From assembly GCA_001598975.1 (NCBI GenBank), contig BBXU01000879.1, positions 1 to 49,551 of the forward strand: a DNA stretch of 49,551 nucleotides, written 5' to 3'. Of this stretch, positions 36,901 through 48,387 are shown one piece after another (the first letter of the stretch is position 1; the number at the start of each line of letters is the position of its first letter). The DNA is from Parachlorella kessleri. Taxonomy: Eukaryota > Chlorophyta > Trebouxiophyceae > Chlorellales > Chlorellaceae. Made by a program: the position numbers and the translations under genes. Under the pieces are notes generated by a model, which made no database searches, was not told the DNA's origin, and saw only the letters and a list, made by a program, of their open reading frames with translations.

Positions 36901-39900
36901 GATCGGGTCCTTGAAATGCCTGGCGGGCATTGCGTGGCATCTGGAGTTTGGGGGTTCTAGGCTATAGGGTCGGAATGCAGCAGGAAGTAGGCTAGTGTAG
37001 CTGCAGGCATGATGAGATCCAGCGGCACATCAGGCCAGGGGCGATGAAGGTTCTCATCTACCATGGACAAGCGCAGCTCGGCCCAAGTAAGGCTACCAGC
37101 TTCCCATGACGCTGTTAGGCTTTCTACCACCCTTTGCACAGAATAAGTTGCCGGAGCGGGATGTTGCTTAAGTATCTGCTTGAGGGGCCTCGACACAGGC
37201 AAAAGCTTGTTGCCCAAGATCATGCGCAGCTGGCAAGCCCCAGGCACTCTGACGTCCAGAAGGAGTGCAGTTGCGTATGGGCTGACATGGATGTCTTGCT
37301 GGGCTTTCAGCACCCTCCTTCAGCAAGCGACCTTTGGGGTATAAGCTTTGTCTGTGACTTCTTGTGACAGCAGATCCTTAGGATCAAGCGTCCTGACCCA
37401 TGTTCATGCAGGCTCGTACAAGCATAGCCTGGTCACCGCCGCAGACCTGGCAGCCGCTGACATAGTCCTGACCACCTATGATGTTCTCAAGCGAGACCTA
37501 TATCACAACCCTGAGGGTGACGAGGCCCAGAAAGCATTACGGCACCGCAAGAAGTATGAGGTATGGGTTTGCTGCTGAATAACAGTCTCGACTGAAGGAA
37601 TTGATAGAGCTCAGTGCTTGGCTTGCTGCGGTGTTTGAACGCCAGGTAGCATGAGTAGCATGAGGATGATGTGACCATATTACGCATTCAACACCGGGGG
37701 TATCGTCCGTTCTGTCTTTCCTGGCTCAAAACCGTAAGAGCTAAATGCGCAGATGGCTGGCCAGGTGCAGAGGGGAACACACGCAAGCGAACCTTGCGCA
37801 CAGGTCGTTTTGGAAAGGATGCAACACCGACACTTGTACCTGAGAAGTATTGCTCCGCTTGTGGCCCAGGTGATCCCCACGCCCTTAACCCGGTTGCGGT
37901 GGTGGCGGGTGTGCCTTGACGAGGCCCAGATGGTGGAGAGCACGACAGCCAAGGCGGCAGAGATGGCGCTCAAGCTGCAGACCGTCCACCGCTGGTGAGC
38001 TGCCACAGCACATGTACGAGCACATGTACTTATTTACTGGCACATGTACTCCGGCGGCATTTGCAGGGGTTGAGCATCTTAAGCCCTGCAAATGACCCTT
38101 CTTGCATATGGCCTGGACAGCTTCTTGACCAGCACCTTGTCCACTGCAAATGCGCAGAGAGACACGTGCAGCCGCTGGTGAGCTCGGATTTGGGTGTTCT
38201 CTCTCAGCCCACACATCTCTCTCGTCCTGAGGAGCCCGGCGAGGGCAGCATGCAGACCCTAGCGAGCAGGGGCTTCATTTAGTCCCAATGGGACGCCCCT
38301 CCAAGTTTGGGATGCAGGCGGGTACTGTGGCACCCATGCATGTGGGCCGCTCTGCATCATACGTCTGACTTAGTCCCCGTGCCCGCCTTGGGAGCCTCAT
38401 TGCCTACCCCCTGAGGCCACCGCCTGCCCCACAGGTGCGTGACGGGCACACCCCTTTCTAGGGGTCTTGAGGACATCCACGGGCTGATGGCCTTCCTGAA
38501 GGCTGAGCCCTGGGTTGACGCTGCGTGGTGGCGGAGGGCCATCCAGCAGCCCTATGAGCAAGGCAGCAGGGCAGGTGTGCTGGCGGACCGACAGTCCATT
38601 AATCAAGATACATACTACAAGTCGAAGCAAAGTAAACTGCATTCTTCGAGATGCCGGTTAAGCTTAGCTGAGCCAGCTGGCAGCTTTCAGCTTGATCTCT
38701 GCCAGCTGTCGATGGGGTGCTTGCATTTTGCCTGACAGTGGTCAGGGCTTGGAAATGGTATACCTTGCCAAGGGAGCCTCTTCGCAGCGCCTCAAGGAAG
38801 GTCAGCTAAGACATGCTGACCGTCCCTGCCTCAAGCTACCCAAAGTCAGCCTGCCTGCCTCTGGCTGCAGCCCGGACGCGGCTGTTTGCTCTGCTGCGGC
38901 CCTCCCAGGGCGGGCTGATGTGGCGCAGCGCCAAAACTGACGTGGCAGATGAGCTGGCGTTGCCACCCCAGCACCACGAGCTGGTCAGCCTGCAGCTGAA
39001 TGCCATAGAGCGACACTTCTACACACGTCAGCACCAGGTACAGGGATAGTGTTGAGGGCTGGTCTAGGGTTTGTTGCACCAGCATTGCATTTAGGGTGTC
39101 GTGAGGCTGCCTGCGGTGCCATGTCACTCCCAGCATTGGTCTACCATACTTCACGTCACAGTCGAGAAGCCCGCCCCTCGACCCTCTGTGTGCTGCTGCA
39201 GGACTGCGTGGGCAAAGCGCGCGCAGCGCTCCCGCCAGGCGTGCTGGCGGCGCTGTCCTCCGCCGCGGCAGCCGACCTAACAAGCCGCGCCCGCGGCCAG
39301 GCCTGCTGCGATAGCATTGGGACAGTTGATGGCGCAGTTGAGGGCACAGTCCCTTCGGCCGAGTTTGCTGCCACGGGTACAACAGGGGACAACACTGTTG
39401 CCGACAGGGCGCTGACACCCCAGGAGGAGCGCAAGCTGCTGGACCCGCTGCTGCGCCTACGCCAGGCCTGCTGCCATCCTCAGGTGAGCGTGACCTCGGG
39501 CTTGGGAGCCACGTGTATTTGCTGCATGGTGGTTGTATACGTTGGATAAATGAACATGCGAGGGTCTGACGGTGCATAGTCATGGCGTGTCATCTCGTGT
39601 CGCCATGCACACCGGCCTGAGGCTGGGTCGCCCTTAGTTGCATGCCTTCCATATAGAAATCATGGTATGGAGGGCCAGGTGGGCACCCTCTGACCATCAC
39701 CGTGGGGACTTTGTTGCTGTGTGGCCCGGCCTGCTTATTGGGCGCAATGTGGACGACACAACATGACTATGCTGTGGTTGTTTTCTCTCGCTAGTTCTGG
39801 TGCCATGCATCGTTTGCTAGCTGTTGGGACTGTCCACAGCTGGGGGGCAGGGCACCTGCAGACGTCAGCACAGTCGCACTGCATGCCACACTGTGTGCCA

Positions 39901-42900
39901 TAGCTGGGGCTGCCGAGCTGGGACCTTCAGTCGCTGCTGCCCCTGCTAGGGTGCTGTGCCATGTCAGGCTGCATGGGGTGTGGCTCCGCTGTGCAGGTGG
40001 GAGGTGGCGGCATCAAGTCCCTGGTGCACCAGCGGGCCCCCATGACCATGGATGAAATCCTGGAGGTCCTCATCAGTGAGTGTGAACTAACCAAACCGTG
40101 GCGCTGGTGAAGTAACCAAACCGTAATCTGTTAGAATATGACGTAACTTAGAATCGCATCGTCGGCTGATTCCGCATGGTTTATCTGTGAAGGTGGGTGG
40201 ACAAGGTCCTGTTGGTGATTATTTGCTAGCCGCCAATCTCGTACCCCTTGCCGTCCATGCTATCGAACAAGGCCTATCCCTGGACAAAGCGTCAGACCAG
40301 CTTGTTATGTGTCCCTGCCTTTTCTGGGTGCACAAGGACAAGGCTGATGGCCAGCATGACAAGTGGCCCTTACTATCCCTCCCTTAGTCAGTTAAGGCGC
40401 ACAGGTCTGTCTGAAGCCCAGTGGCCCTCCCGCCCTTCCCCGCTCCCTGCAGCCAAGGCGCGGACAGAGGCAGAAGAGTCGCAGCGGCTGCTGCTGGCGG
40501 CACTGAACGGCATTGCCGGGCTGCTCATTCTACAAGGGCAGATCCCCCAGGCGGTGGCAGCTTACAGGGAGACCCTGGAGCAGGGTAGGGCCGTCCTTGA
40601 CTTCAGCAGGAGTGATTGCTGGCGTGCCACCTGTAGTGCATGGGATGCGGGTCGTGGTGTAGCGATACAAGGGGACAAGAGTCTCAAAGGTATCTGTTGT
40701 GTTTGTTGGGGGTCCATGCAGCATGGCTGCGCATTGGGAGGACCACGATAGCACCAGCAAGCTGCCCTACCATTCTTGCCGTACAGGAGTTGCATTGCTG
40801 TAGAACATCAGACAGACAGAGTGGAATGTGCGCTTGGTGTGTCCGTCTGCTATGCCCCTGCAGTCGAACGGACTGAGGGCCTGGTGCGAGCCGACAAGCT
40901 GCAGCAGCTGCACACCCTCCACAACTTGGCCCAGCTGCTGAGCATAAGCCAGCCTCCTGCTGCGCCTGCTGTGCCTGCTGGAGCTGGCAGTGTCGCTATC
41001 AACCATGCTGGGAGCAACAACCATGTGGAGGGGGCTGGCGCGAGGCTTGAGGGCAGCACGCAGGACCTTGCTGAAGAGTGTGCTGGCTCAGGGAAAGGAG
41101 GAGGCGCTCGCACCCTGCGCGATGCTGCTCTGGTGGACAAAGCACAGGCACTTAGGTGAGCCCTCAGCCTAGACAGCTGGCAAATGCTGGGAGCTGGGAG
41201 GCACACAAGGCAGCACCAGCACTTGGGCTCTGGGTACCTGGGTGCAGCAGGCAGCAGGTGGACCCATGCTTTGGCAGCAGGAAGTGGCAGGGCCGAGGAA
41301 TGCCGTCAAACATCAGAGGCAGCATCCTCCCACCAAACAATTTGGTGTTCTTGGTTTGGGGAACGGGCTAAGCACGCTAGCGAAGCATTCTATTTCGGTA
41401 ACAGTCCTGTGGCAGGCACAGCCAGCACACGCATGGGTGGCGCGCAAGCCTGACTAAGGCATCACACTGGGCCCATGCCAAGCAGGGAGGAGTACATGGC
41501 AGAGCCGGTTGCCAGGCTGGCAGCTGCTGAGCACGACATGCACGAGGTGGAGTCTCACATGGACAAGCTGCGCTCACAGCCATTGGCGGGCGTAGCCCTG
41601 GGAGACCAAAGAGCAGGTGGGTCCGCCAGGGTGTTGCAGTAGGCTTACAGCTCAAGAGCATTTCAGTAGGCGGTAAAGGTTGTTACAGTAGGCTTTCAGC
41701 TCAAGAGCCTTTGAAGGATGTGCAAGATGACCAGTTGGGCTGTCTAGCTGAAAGGATGCAGACTGCAGGTGTGCCTGGCGGCTGGGGATTAGTCAGCATG
41801 CCGCATGACAGGGTGCATGTGGCAGGTCGTTACATTGATTGCTGGATAGGCACAAGCTTTGGTGTGGTGGCTTAGTGCTTGAGAAAGTTCGGGGAGGCAA
41901 GGCATTGAGCCTTGTAACAGCCATGAAGCTAGGAGTTGCGTGCCCAGGGATATCCAACTGTATGGTATCTGCTGTTTGGGACCCAGGCCTGCGCTTGCCA
42001 CTCTTTCTTAGTGCGCTTTGCGCTTTGTATGTGCAGAACTGATCGACAACTGGTGGGTTGACGCGATCATACTGATGACCCAGGAGACCCACGACGGTGG
42101 CCACCACATAGCGGATCACATCAAGGCAAGTGAGCTCCACGCAGGCTCTGGGCCTGGACCCCTGCCTGACAGCTGCATTCAGCTGGACAGAAGAGCGAAA
42201 TATGCCATCTCTGTCATCAGGGAGCGTCTGCTGGTCTAGCAGATCCTTGGGGGAAGCCTTCTGTGGCACGAGTGCTTGGCGGTGGCAGACAGATTGAAGT
42301 AGACTTGGTTCCCTTTGGGGTTCTTGCTGTTCAATGCCTGGGCGTTTCCCTGGTAGCAGTGCCACCCTACGAGCCTGCTCGTCAGCACTTTAGACAATAA
42401 CCCCTCGCCCGGCAGCCTGCAGACTCTGACCCTACAGTTTCTGAGGCTCTCTCTGCGTTTCCCAATGTGTGCAGACTCAGCTCAAGGAGGCCACCACTTA
42501 TCTCAGAGCTGTGTCACAAAACGCCACCTCCTTCAGTGGCCGCTTTAGGGACCTATCCGGCCTCCAAGTGCTGCTGCAACAGGTGTGGGGCGGGGTGTTT
42601 GACAGTGCACTGCCTGGTACAATACCAGTGCAAAGGTAAGAAGTGGCAAGCATGTTATTGATAAGAATGGCCGGTAGTGCGAGCAAGGAGTGAGAGGAGA
42701 ACTGTACTGACAGGGCTGGATGCAGGATGCGCCTGAGTCTTGCTTGTTATGCTCATTGGAGACTTGCAGTATCGATGCCAGTGTGGCAATATGCTGTTAA
42801 GCCAGAATTGCCTAGACAACAGTGACAAGCATGGTGGAGGTGAGTCGGTCTTTCTGGGGAAAGCCTGGAGCTGCTCCTCAGCCTTGACCAGTACATGTAA

Positions 42901-45900
42901 TCCTCCACAAGGCAGCCAGTGCTGCCTTGCGCTGTGCTGGGCCTGCTGTGTAGGAGACGCGTGAGCTGCAGCGTGCGCAGCAGGCAGCTTTGGAGGGGCT
43001 GGGGGGCCTGTCTCGGGAGGTGGCATCACCCACAAGTCAGCTAGTGGAACAGGCGGCACAGTGCGGCAGGTAGATATGCTAGGGCTGACGGGTCTGTAAG
43101 TAGCCCATGGGTTTGGACATCCCTGGTGTATGTGTGGGTCTGGTGGCCCCGTGTAATGTTGCTGGGGCGGGGGGCGGGTGGGACCATCCAGCATTCCGCT
43201 GCGCTGGCCGGTGGGCTAAACAGTGCCAACATGTCTGCATAGTGCAGCATTTCACTCTGTTGATATTAGGGTTAGACCTACTATTAGCTTGACAACTGGC
43301 TCGCGGCTACTGGAGCAGGCGACCCAGCGCGGCAGGTGTTTAGGGTAGAGCTGGGTGGTCGGTAAGTAGCGCAAACGCTTCAAAGTAATGTGTTTGTGTG
43401 AAGTCACCAGTGAAGTGATGCTGGTTGCTCCATGTTGTTCTACTCCGAAAAGGGGGTAGGGTGGACAGGCCAGCATGCCGCTGCAGTGGCAGGAGCATTG
43501 AGGAGTGAGACCATGCCTACATAGCGCTTCAGTCCATCGCAATAACTTGGGCGTGGATAACCTAGTGTGAGCTTGACAACTGATATGCGCAGGCCCAAGG
43601 ATAGTGTTTCCCTGACCTGTGAGTAGGCATGCACCTAAGGTAGTGCTATCGTGCGCAGCGGAAAACCCAGCCTGTGGGAGATGAAGTCCCCTCATTCCGG
43701 CTTTCTCTGTGTGCACTGGTGAGGTGGCAGCGGCACATGCAGCTATCACTTTCCCTGCAGTGACATGTGTGTGTCTCTGCAGGTGCCGTGCTGAGACGGG
43801 CATCCCGGGCCGCGTATGCCGGCACTGTCGGCTGGAGGAGACCTTCCTGCGGTGGGAGGGCCGCCTGTTCTCCCTCTATGCCAAGGCGGGCGCCGGCGCC
43901 GGCACCGGAGGGCAGGTCACAGCAGAGGAGGCGCTGCAAAAGGTGGGCCGGAGATCAGGCTCCTTGGCATGGGTGTTGTGGGAGGGGTTTGCTGTTGGGG
44001 TCGCTCCTTGTCCGTGGGGAAGCGGGCGGCGCAAGGGAACGTTTCTGGCTGAGGAGGCGATGCTGTGGTGGGATAGCCCTGTCGAAAGGCTGGACGGGCT
44101 GCTGTGGGACCAGGGAGTAGTCGTGGTACGGTGGCTTGTGGCGGACTGTGAACCGGGCTGAGACGTGCGTGCGCCTGCGGCAAGAGGGGGTGGGGTTGTG
44201 GGGTGTGATGCGTAGTGCCGGCGCACGCTTGTTGAGTCGGTGCAAAGGGAGCCCGCACGGCTCAGGCAGCGGCAGGCGGGCAGAGGCGGTGGGGGCGCGA
44301 AGAGATCTCTGGTGCCTGGGGAGCCCCGATGATGACGGGCACTGAATCTACCTGCTCCTGAACCCATTTCACCAGCTCTGCTGCTTCGCACCAGGCGCAC
44401 CAGACCACGCTTAACCGGGTGGGGCGGGGGGGCCTCGGAGAGGCGGCCGGCGCCCACCACAGCGACGGCTACGAGGCCCATCAGGAGGAGGCAGCCCTGC
44501 TGCTGGGCCCCGCAGCAGGGCAGCTGGGGTCGCGGCGGGACGGGGCCGTGGCTCTGACCGAGATTGTGCGCAAGCCCAGCGAAGCGGAGAACGCGCTGCG
44601 GCTGCTGCTGCACGCGCTGCGCCTGCTGCGGCTGCAGGACCCCCAGGCGGCAGGTGGGCTCCTTCGTTCTGTTCAGCGGAGGGGTACTGGGGGGTTGTAA
44701 GGTACTGTCGACTGCAGCAACTAACAGTGGTGTGTGACATGGCGGGCCACATGTTATGCACCCTGAATGCAAGCATTTCCTTGGTAGGGCCAGCTGGGTG
44801 TCTCTGCTGTCCCGCACCGCGTCTAGTGAGTGTACATACAGGACAAATGATCAAGCCCATTTGGCACCCTGCTTGTTGCACTCAGTCCTTCAGCAGGGGT
44901 TGCCAAGCTCTTTGGTGGTGCTAGGTGACGCCTTGTGTCAATGCCTGTCAGGGCTTATCAGTTATATATGCAGCCAGGTGGTGGCGCTTGCTGTGCTTTG
45001 CGGTGGTATGCTCTGCTTGTGCTGTGCCCACACTAATCCACGTCATGCTGGGCTGTCCCTGTTGTGCATGGGGAAGGGTGCATTTGCTGGGTCTTCCCTG
45101 ATGTGGTGCGTCTCCTCATGCTTGCTGCGATGTGTTATGACGTGCTGTGCTGTGCTGTGCTGCGCAGCCCGTAAGGAGGTGCTGGCAGCAGCGGGCAAAG
45201 CACAGCTAGACCTGCTTGAGTCTGCTCGCAAGCTGTACCTCAAAGCGCGCGCTGTGACGCTGGCGCAGCGTGCCAAGCTCTATGCCCTTGATGAGCTGGA
45301 TATGGCGACCATGAGGCTCAGGTCAGGGGATGGCGTGGGTGGTGGTGGGGCAAGGGTGTGTGTGTTTGGGGGGGGGGGGGGGGGTAAGAGTGTATTGCCG
45401 AGGGGCAGATGGGTATGCAACTGGAAGCCTGTAAGTCATGTCTGGTGCGCAGGAGGGCAGTTTGAGAAACAAGGCCGCCCATGCAGCAAAGCCTGTGACT
45501 AGTATGTGACACAGTGATCGCGAGAAGCATACTATCTGATGAGGAGAGCCAGTAAGGTATGTACAACCCTGTGTCATGAGATGGAGCCTGTCCCTCCACC
45601 TCCTGGTCCAGGCTGCGGACACCAGGGGAGTATGTTAGGGAGGGGGAGGAGCTGTATAAGATCCATGAAGAGGAGATTCCCGTCAGGAGCACCGTAAGTT
45701 GTGGAGCCTCCCATGAGCAGGCAGACGTAGCTAGGTTTTCATGTCCTGGTGCCGCTGCTGCTGCCTACTGTGATGTGCCCATGCTGCCTGCTTGGGTTTG
45801 CTGTCTGATGTGCGTGTCGTGGCTGCTGGCTTCCGCTTTACTATCAACAATGGTGACAGACAATGTTAGGCAGGGATTAGCATGTCTGGCAGGCACAGGA

Positions 45901-47922
45901 TGCCGGCAGGCTGAGAGTGTTTGGGTGTGGCTCCTGGCTGCTGCTGTTGCTTGAGCGACCAGCGTCACTGGAGCGGGGATCCATACCCCACGCGTAGTAA
46001 GCATGACAAATATCAGCGCCGCCGCAGGAGCTCTCCGGGGACAAGGCGGTGGCTGAGTCGGAGCTGCGGCGCACGCTGGGCACGCTTCGCTACCTGCAGG
46101 GCCTGAAGGCAGACCGCCAGCGGGCTGCCGCAATGGCAGCTGCGGCCGCGGCTGCCAGCCCAGAGCCGGCTGCTGCTGCCCAGCAGGAGCAGCAGGAGCA
46201 AGGGCAGCCTCCTGATGAGCAGCAGCAGCAGCAGCAGCCGCAAGAGCGGCAGCCTCAGGCGCTGCTCGCTGCGCAGCAGCAGCAGGCGGAGCGGGGGGGC
46301 CAGCCAGGTGGGCCAAGCCAACCTGGCTCCCCAGCAGAAAGAGCCCGGCTTCTGCAGCCGCCGCGGACGGCGGCCGGTGTTGCTGCAGAGGCACGCGCTG
46401 CAGCAGCGGCTGCCGCCGCAGATGCTGAATGGAGGGATTTCACTGCTGGAGCTCCTCTCTTTCCAGGGTTGGCAGGTGCTGCGGTACCGGCGGCCGTGGC
46501 CGCAGCGAGCGCTCTGTCGCAAGGTGCTGTGGCTGCGACAACAGCGGCAGGAGGAGCAGCAGGGGAAGGAGAGCCAGCTGGCGCCACCACAGGGCCCAGT
46601 AAGCAGCAGCAGCAGCCGCAGCAGCAGCAGGAGGAGGTGTGCCCTGTGTGCTTGGCGCCCTTAGGCGAGGAGCTGTCGATGCTACCCTGCGGGCACCGGC
46701 TGTGCTGCCGGTGCAGCATGGTGCTGGTGGAGCGACTGCCTGCGGGGCAGCCACAGGCAAGTTCCGTGCTGAGCGGGGTTGAGGTCCAGTGTTGGACGAT
46801 GAGCGGCGGTGGCTGATGGAATGGGTGTTGGTGGTGGGCTGGATGGTAGCCAGCCAGTGAGGCGGCCCGTGCATGGCATGGTGTGTGGTACGACCGCCAG
46901 TGGCAGGGACTCATGGGTGCAAATTATTGTGCAAGCTGCCATGAAGACCTCTAAGCAAATTTTCCAGACCTTGCCTGCGTCTCACCAGCACCCGAGGCTC
47001 TTGTCCCACGCCAGCCCTGATGAAGTGTTCATATGTTTATCGCGGCAGATGCCATCAAGGTCCTGTGACACTTCAACATGCGTGGCCACCCGGTCGCTGC
47101 TATCCAGCTTCCGTCAGGCAAAGTAAGAGCGTGGCCTTGACGTTAATGCCTGCAGGCCGCCAAGCGGATCCAGTGCCCCACCTGTCGGGCCAGGGTGCCT
47201 GTGGCTGAGATTGCCTACGTGGATGCTAGGGCAGCTCCTTCTCAACCTCAGGTGGGTCTCATTGTGGACTGATAGAAAGAAGTAGTAGGTAGTAAGGTTG
47301 AGTTGTTGTTACCCAACAATTTGAGTGTGTTGGGTCAGGTGGGACTGTTGAGACTCGGCTGTCATGGGAGCAGAAGCGCCATGGAGCCGGGACTGTGTGC
47401 AAAGGTTTGAGGTTGGGTGGGGAGAGCGCCTGGCCGGCTACATGTTGTCATATACTGTGTTCTTTTGTATTATTGGCATGGCTGGACAACTTTCGTGGTG
47501 CTGTTGTTTGCGCTAGGTAGTTGTAGGAGTAATGGGTACATTACTTGTTTACATGCAACCCGGCCCTGCCGTGCGCTGAACTGGGGCCGTGTGCCATGGC
47601 TGTGTCCCTTGGCTAGGCTAACCAGATCGCCGGCTGCCTCTGCACTGGTGGGTGGGCAACGGTGTTTAGAGAGGGCTACCGGGTCTGCTGCCCTTTATAA
47701 TAGGCCGTTGCTCTCACTTTTGTGTGTACTGACTATGTCAGTCACTCTCTGCCGCTGGTGCTGCTGCAGGATCCTGGTACAGCAGCTGCTAGCTCTGGTG
47801 AGGCCGCTATCGTTGTGCGAGGGAGCTATGGGACGAAGGTGAGTAAGTTACAATGTTTTCTATACAGCGTGATCGATTCGTTTGTACAGTCGGGCTCAAG
47901 AGGAGAGCCGTCTCTACATTAG
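33909..47922 (+). CDS. SHPRH: SHPRH-type SNF2/PHD/RING E3 ubiquitin ligase, helicase-C half missing
   Basis: By family knowledge, a nuclear Rad5-like ligase acting on PCNA in DNA-damage tolerance. Exons: 33909-34340, 34528-35726, 36075-36238, 36667-36772, 37007-37086, 37412-37560, 37870-37994, 38435-38574, 38871-39037, 39202-39483, 39997-40075, 40453-40584, 40864-41155, 41486-41616, 42037-42125, 42475-42582, 42954-43069, 43783-43942, 44395-44653, 45168-45321, 45612-45693, 46028-46756, 47156-47251, 47770-47838 (1780 residues). Motif I (DEMGLGKT, about 507-519) precedes a PHD finger (about 552-612), then motif Ia (SLIVCPQPILQQW), the SHPRH-typical DEAQ box (727-730), VTGTPLSRG, MWRS, RLRQACCHPQ, a CxxC pair region (CGRC, CRHC) and a C3HC4 RING (Cys1687 to Cys1735). 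Introns 15 and 22 begin GCAAGT. The model ends at GSYGTK, just before where helicase-C begins in the family. If the last donor is unused, the frame closes at TAG 47920-47922. Confidence 0.9.
36099..36708 (+). other. PHD finger of the SHPRH-like protein, split by an intron
   Basis: The order is CVC, then QCDAC, WLHGAC, and CPVC after intron 3. This is the C4HC3 pattern of a PHD zinc finger, complete across exons 3 and 4. It sits between SNF2 motifs I and Ia, as in known SHPRH proteins. The partner is likely a histone tail (family knowledge). Confidence 0.88.
38008..38049. repeat. Three copies of GCACATGTAC in a SHPRH intron
   Basis: The word occurs at 38008, 38020 and 38040 in the intron after exon 37870-37994, each with the palindromic core ACATGT. 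Probably slippage or a remnant; no function claimed. Confidence 0.8.
41637..41713. repeat. Direct repeat of about 27 nt in a SHPRH intron
   Basis: CAGTAGGCTT, then CAGCTCAAGAGC and TTT, occur at 41637 and again at 41686 with few differences. Another local duplication inside an intron of this gene. Confidence 0.75.
43046..43600 (+). repeat. Imperfect tandem duplication including the 3' end of SHPRH exon 17
   Basis: The segment from about 43046 (end of exon 42954-43069 and the start of its intron) recurs from about 43313. The exon end GGAACAGGCGGCACAGTGCGG is mirrored by GGAGCAGGCGACCCAGCGCGG (first 20 bases compared), each followed by CAG and a GT. Later blocks match too, for example AGCTTGACAACTG near 43288 and 43572. 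The unit is about 265 bases. Confidence 0.7.
45142..45161. repeat. GTGCT tandem repeat before a SHPRH acceptor
   Basis: Four GTGCT units lie directly in front of the acceptor of exon 45168-45321 and form its interrupted pyrimidine tract. Confidence 0.85.
45368..45384. repeat. G17 run in a SHPRH intron
   Basis: Seventeen consecutive G lie in the intron after exon 45168-45321. It could form a G-quadruplex with the nearby GGG tracts, and its length is likely uncertain. Confidence 0.85.
46665..47184 (+). other. C3HC4 RING finger split by a GC-AG intron
   Basis: CPVC, PCGH and LCCRC lie at the end of exon 22 and CPTC in exon 23. Spacing is C-x2-C-x12-C-x-H-x2-C-x2-C-x20-C-x2-C. The intron between them starts GCAAGT directly after a CAG codon. 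It is preceded by a long Ala/Gln-rich linker (46110-46650). Read-through would stop at 46814-46816 and lose the last Cys pair. Confidence 0.88.
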
Positions 47923-48387
47923 CCACCATTAGCAGGTCTGGCGTAGGTGCTTAGTAAGAGCACCGCCTGACTTTCACATATTCAGCATGCACAAGAGTAG
48001 ACACACTCCGCCAACGATATAGTGCAATGCACAAGCAACGTGTAGGCATGCTCACTGCTTAGCCAAGGAGTACACAATGCAAAAGCAACGTGGAAGCTGT
48101 ATAGAAGGTTGGCAGTACGCTATACACAGCTCAGCTTCCTCACCCTTGGCCTTGGGCAGCATGGTTTACAATGCAACCTTGCTAGCTACCACCTGCGCAC
48201 CTGGCTGCTCGGTGCACAGCACTAGTGCGCGGGAGAGAAATGCCCTATCTGACTCACTAGCAATACAGGGCTCGCGACCTTCGGGGTTCTGCTCTCTGCC
48301 TGATTAGCAACGACTCAGGCGTGAGTCCAATACTTCTACATGACCAACTACCATCCTGTAGGGAGCCATGCTGCCCTGCAAACCCCC
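47923..48387. other. Convergent gap between the truncated SHPRH gene and HSP101
   Basis: No helicase-C sequence or other exon is seen on either strand. It holds the HSP101 3' UTR and a near-repeat (AAGCAACGTG near 48030 and 48082). Nothing else recognised. Confidence 0.5.
48166..48170 (-). terminator. Candidate TGTAA poly(A) signal of HSP101
   Basis: The minus strand reads TGTAA about 218 bases after the HSP101 stop codon, the first copy downstream. The motif is the usual chlorophyte poly(A) element; no transcript end was seen. Confidence 0.35.

Noticed and set aside
37807..37869. Longer form of SHPRH exon 7 starting at the upstream acceptor
   Set aside because: The frame is open, but starting at 37870 gives KKYE-VIPTPLTR directly, which fits the family; kept only as a possible alternative.
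43876..44817. 313-codon minus-strand frame
   Set aside because: Low-complexity Pro/Arg/Ser antisense of SHPRH exons 18-19, with no domain.
45368..45384. G-run as telomeric sequence
   Set aside because: It is a pure G tract inside an intron without any TTTAGGG-type unit.
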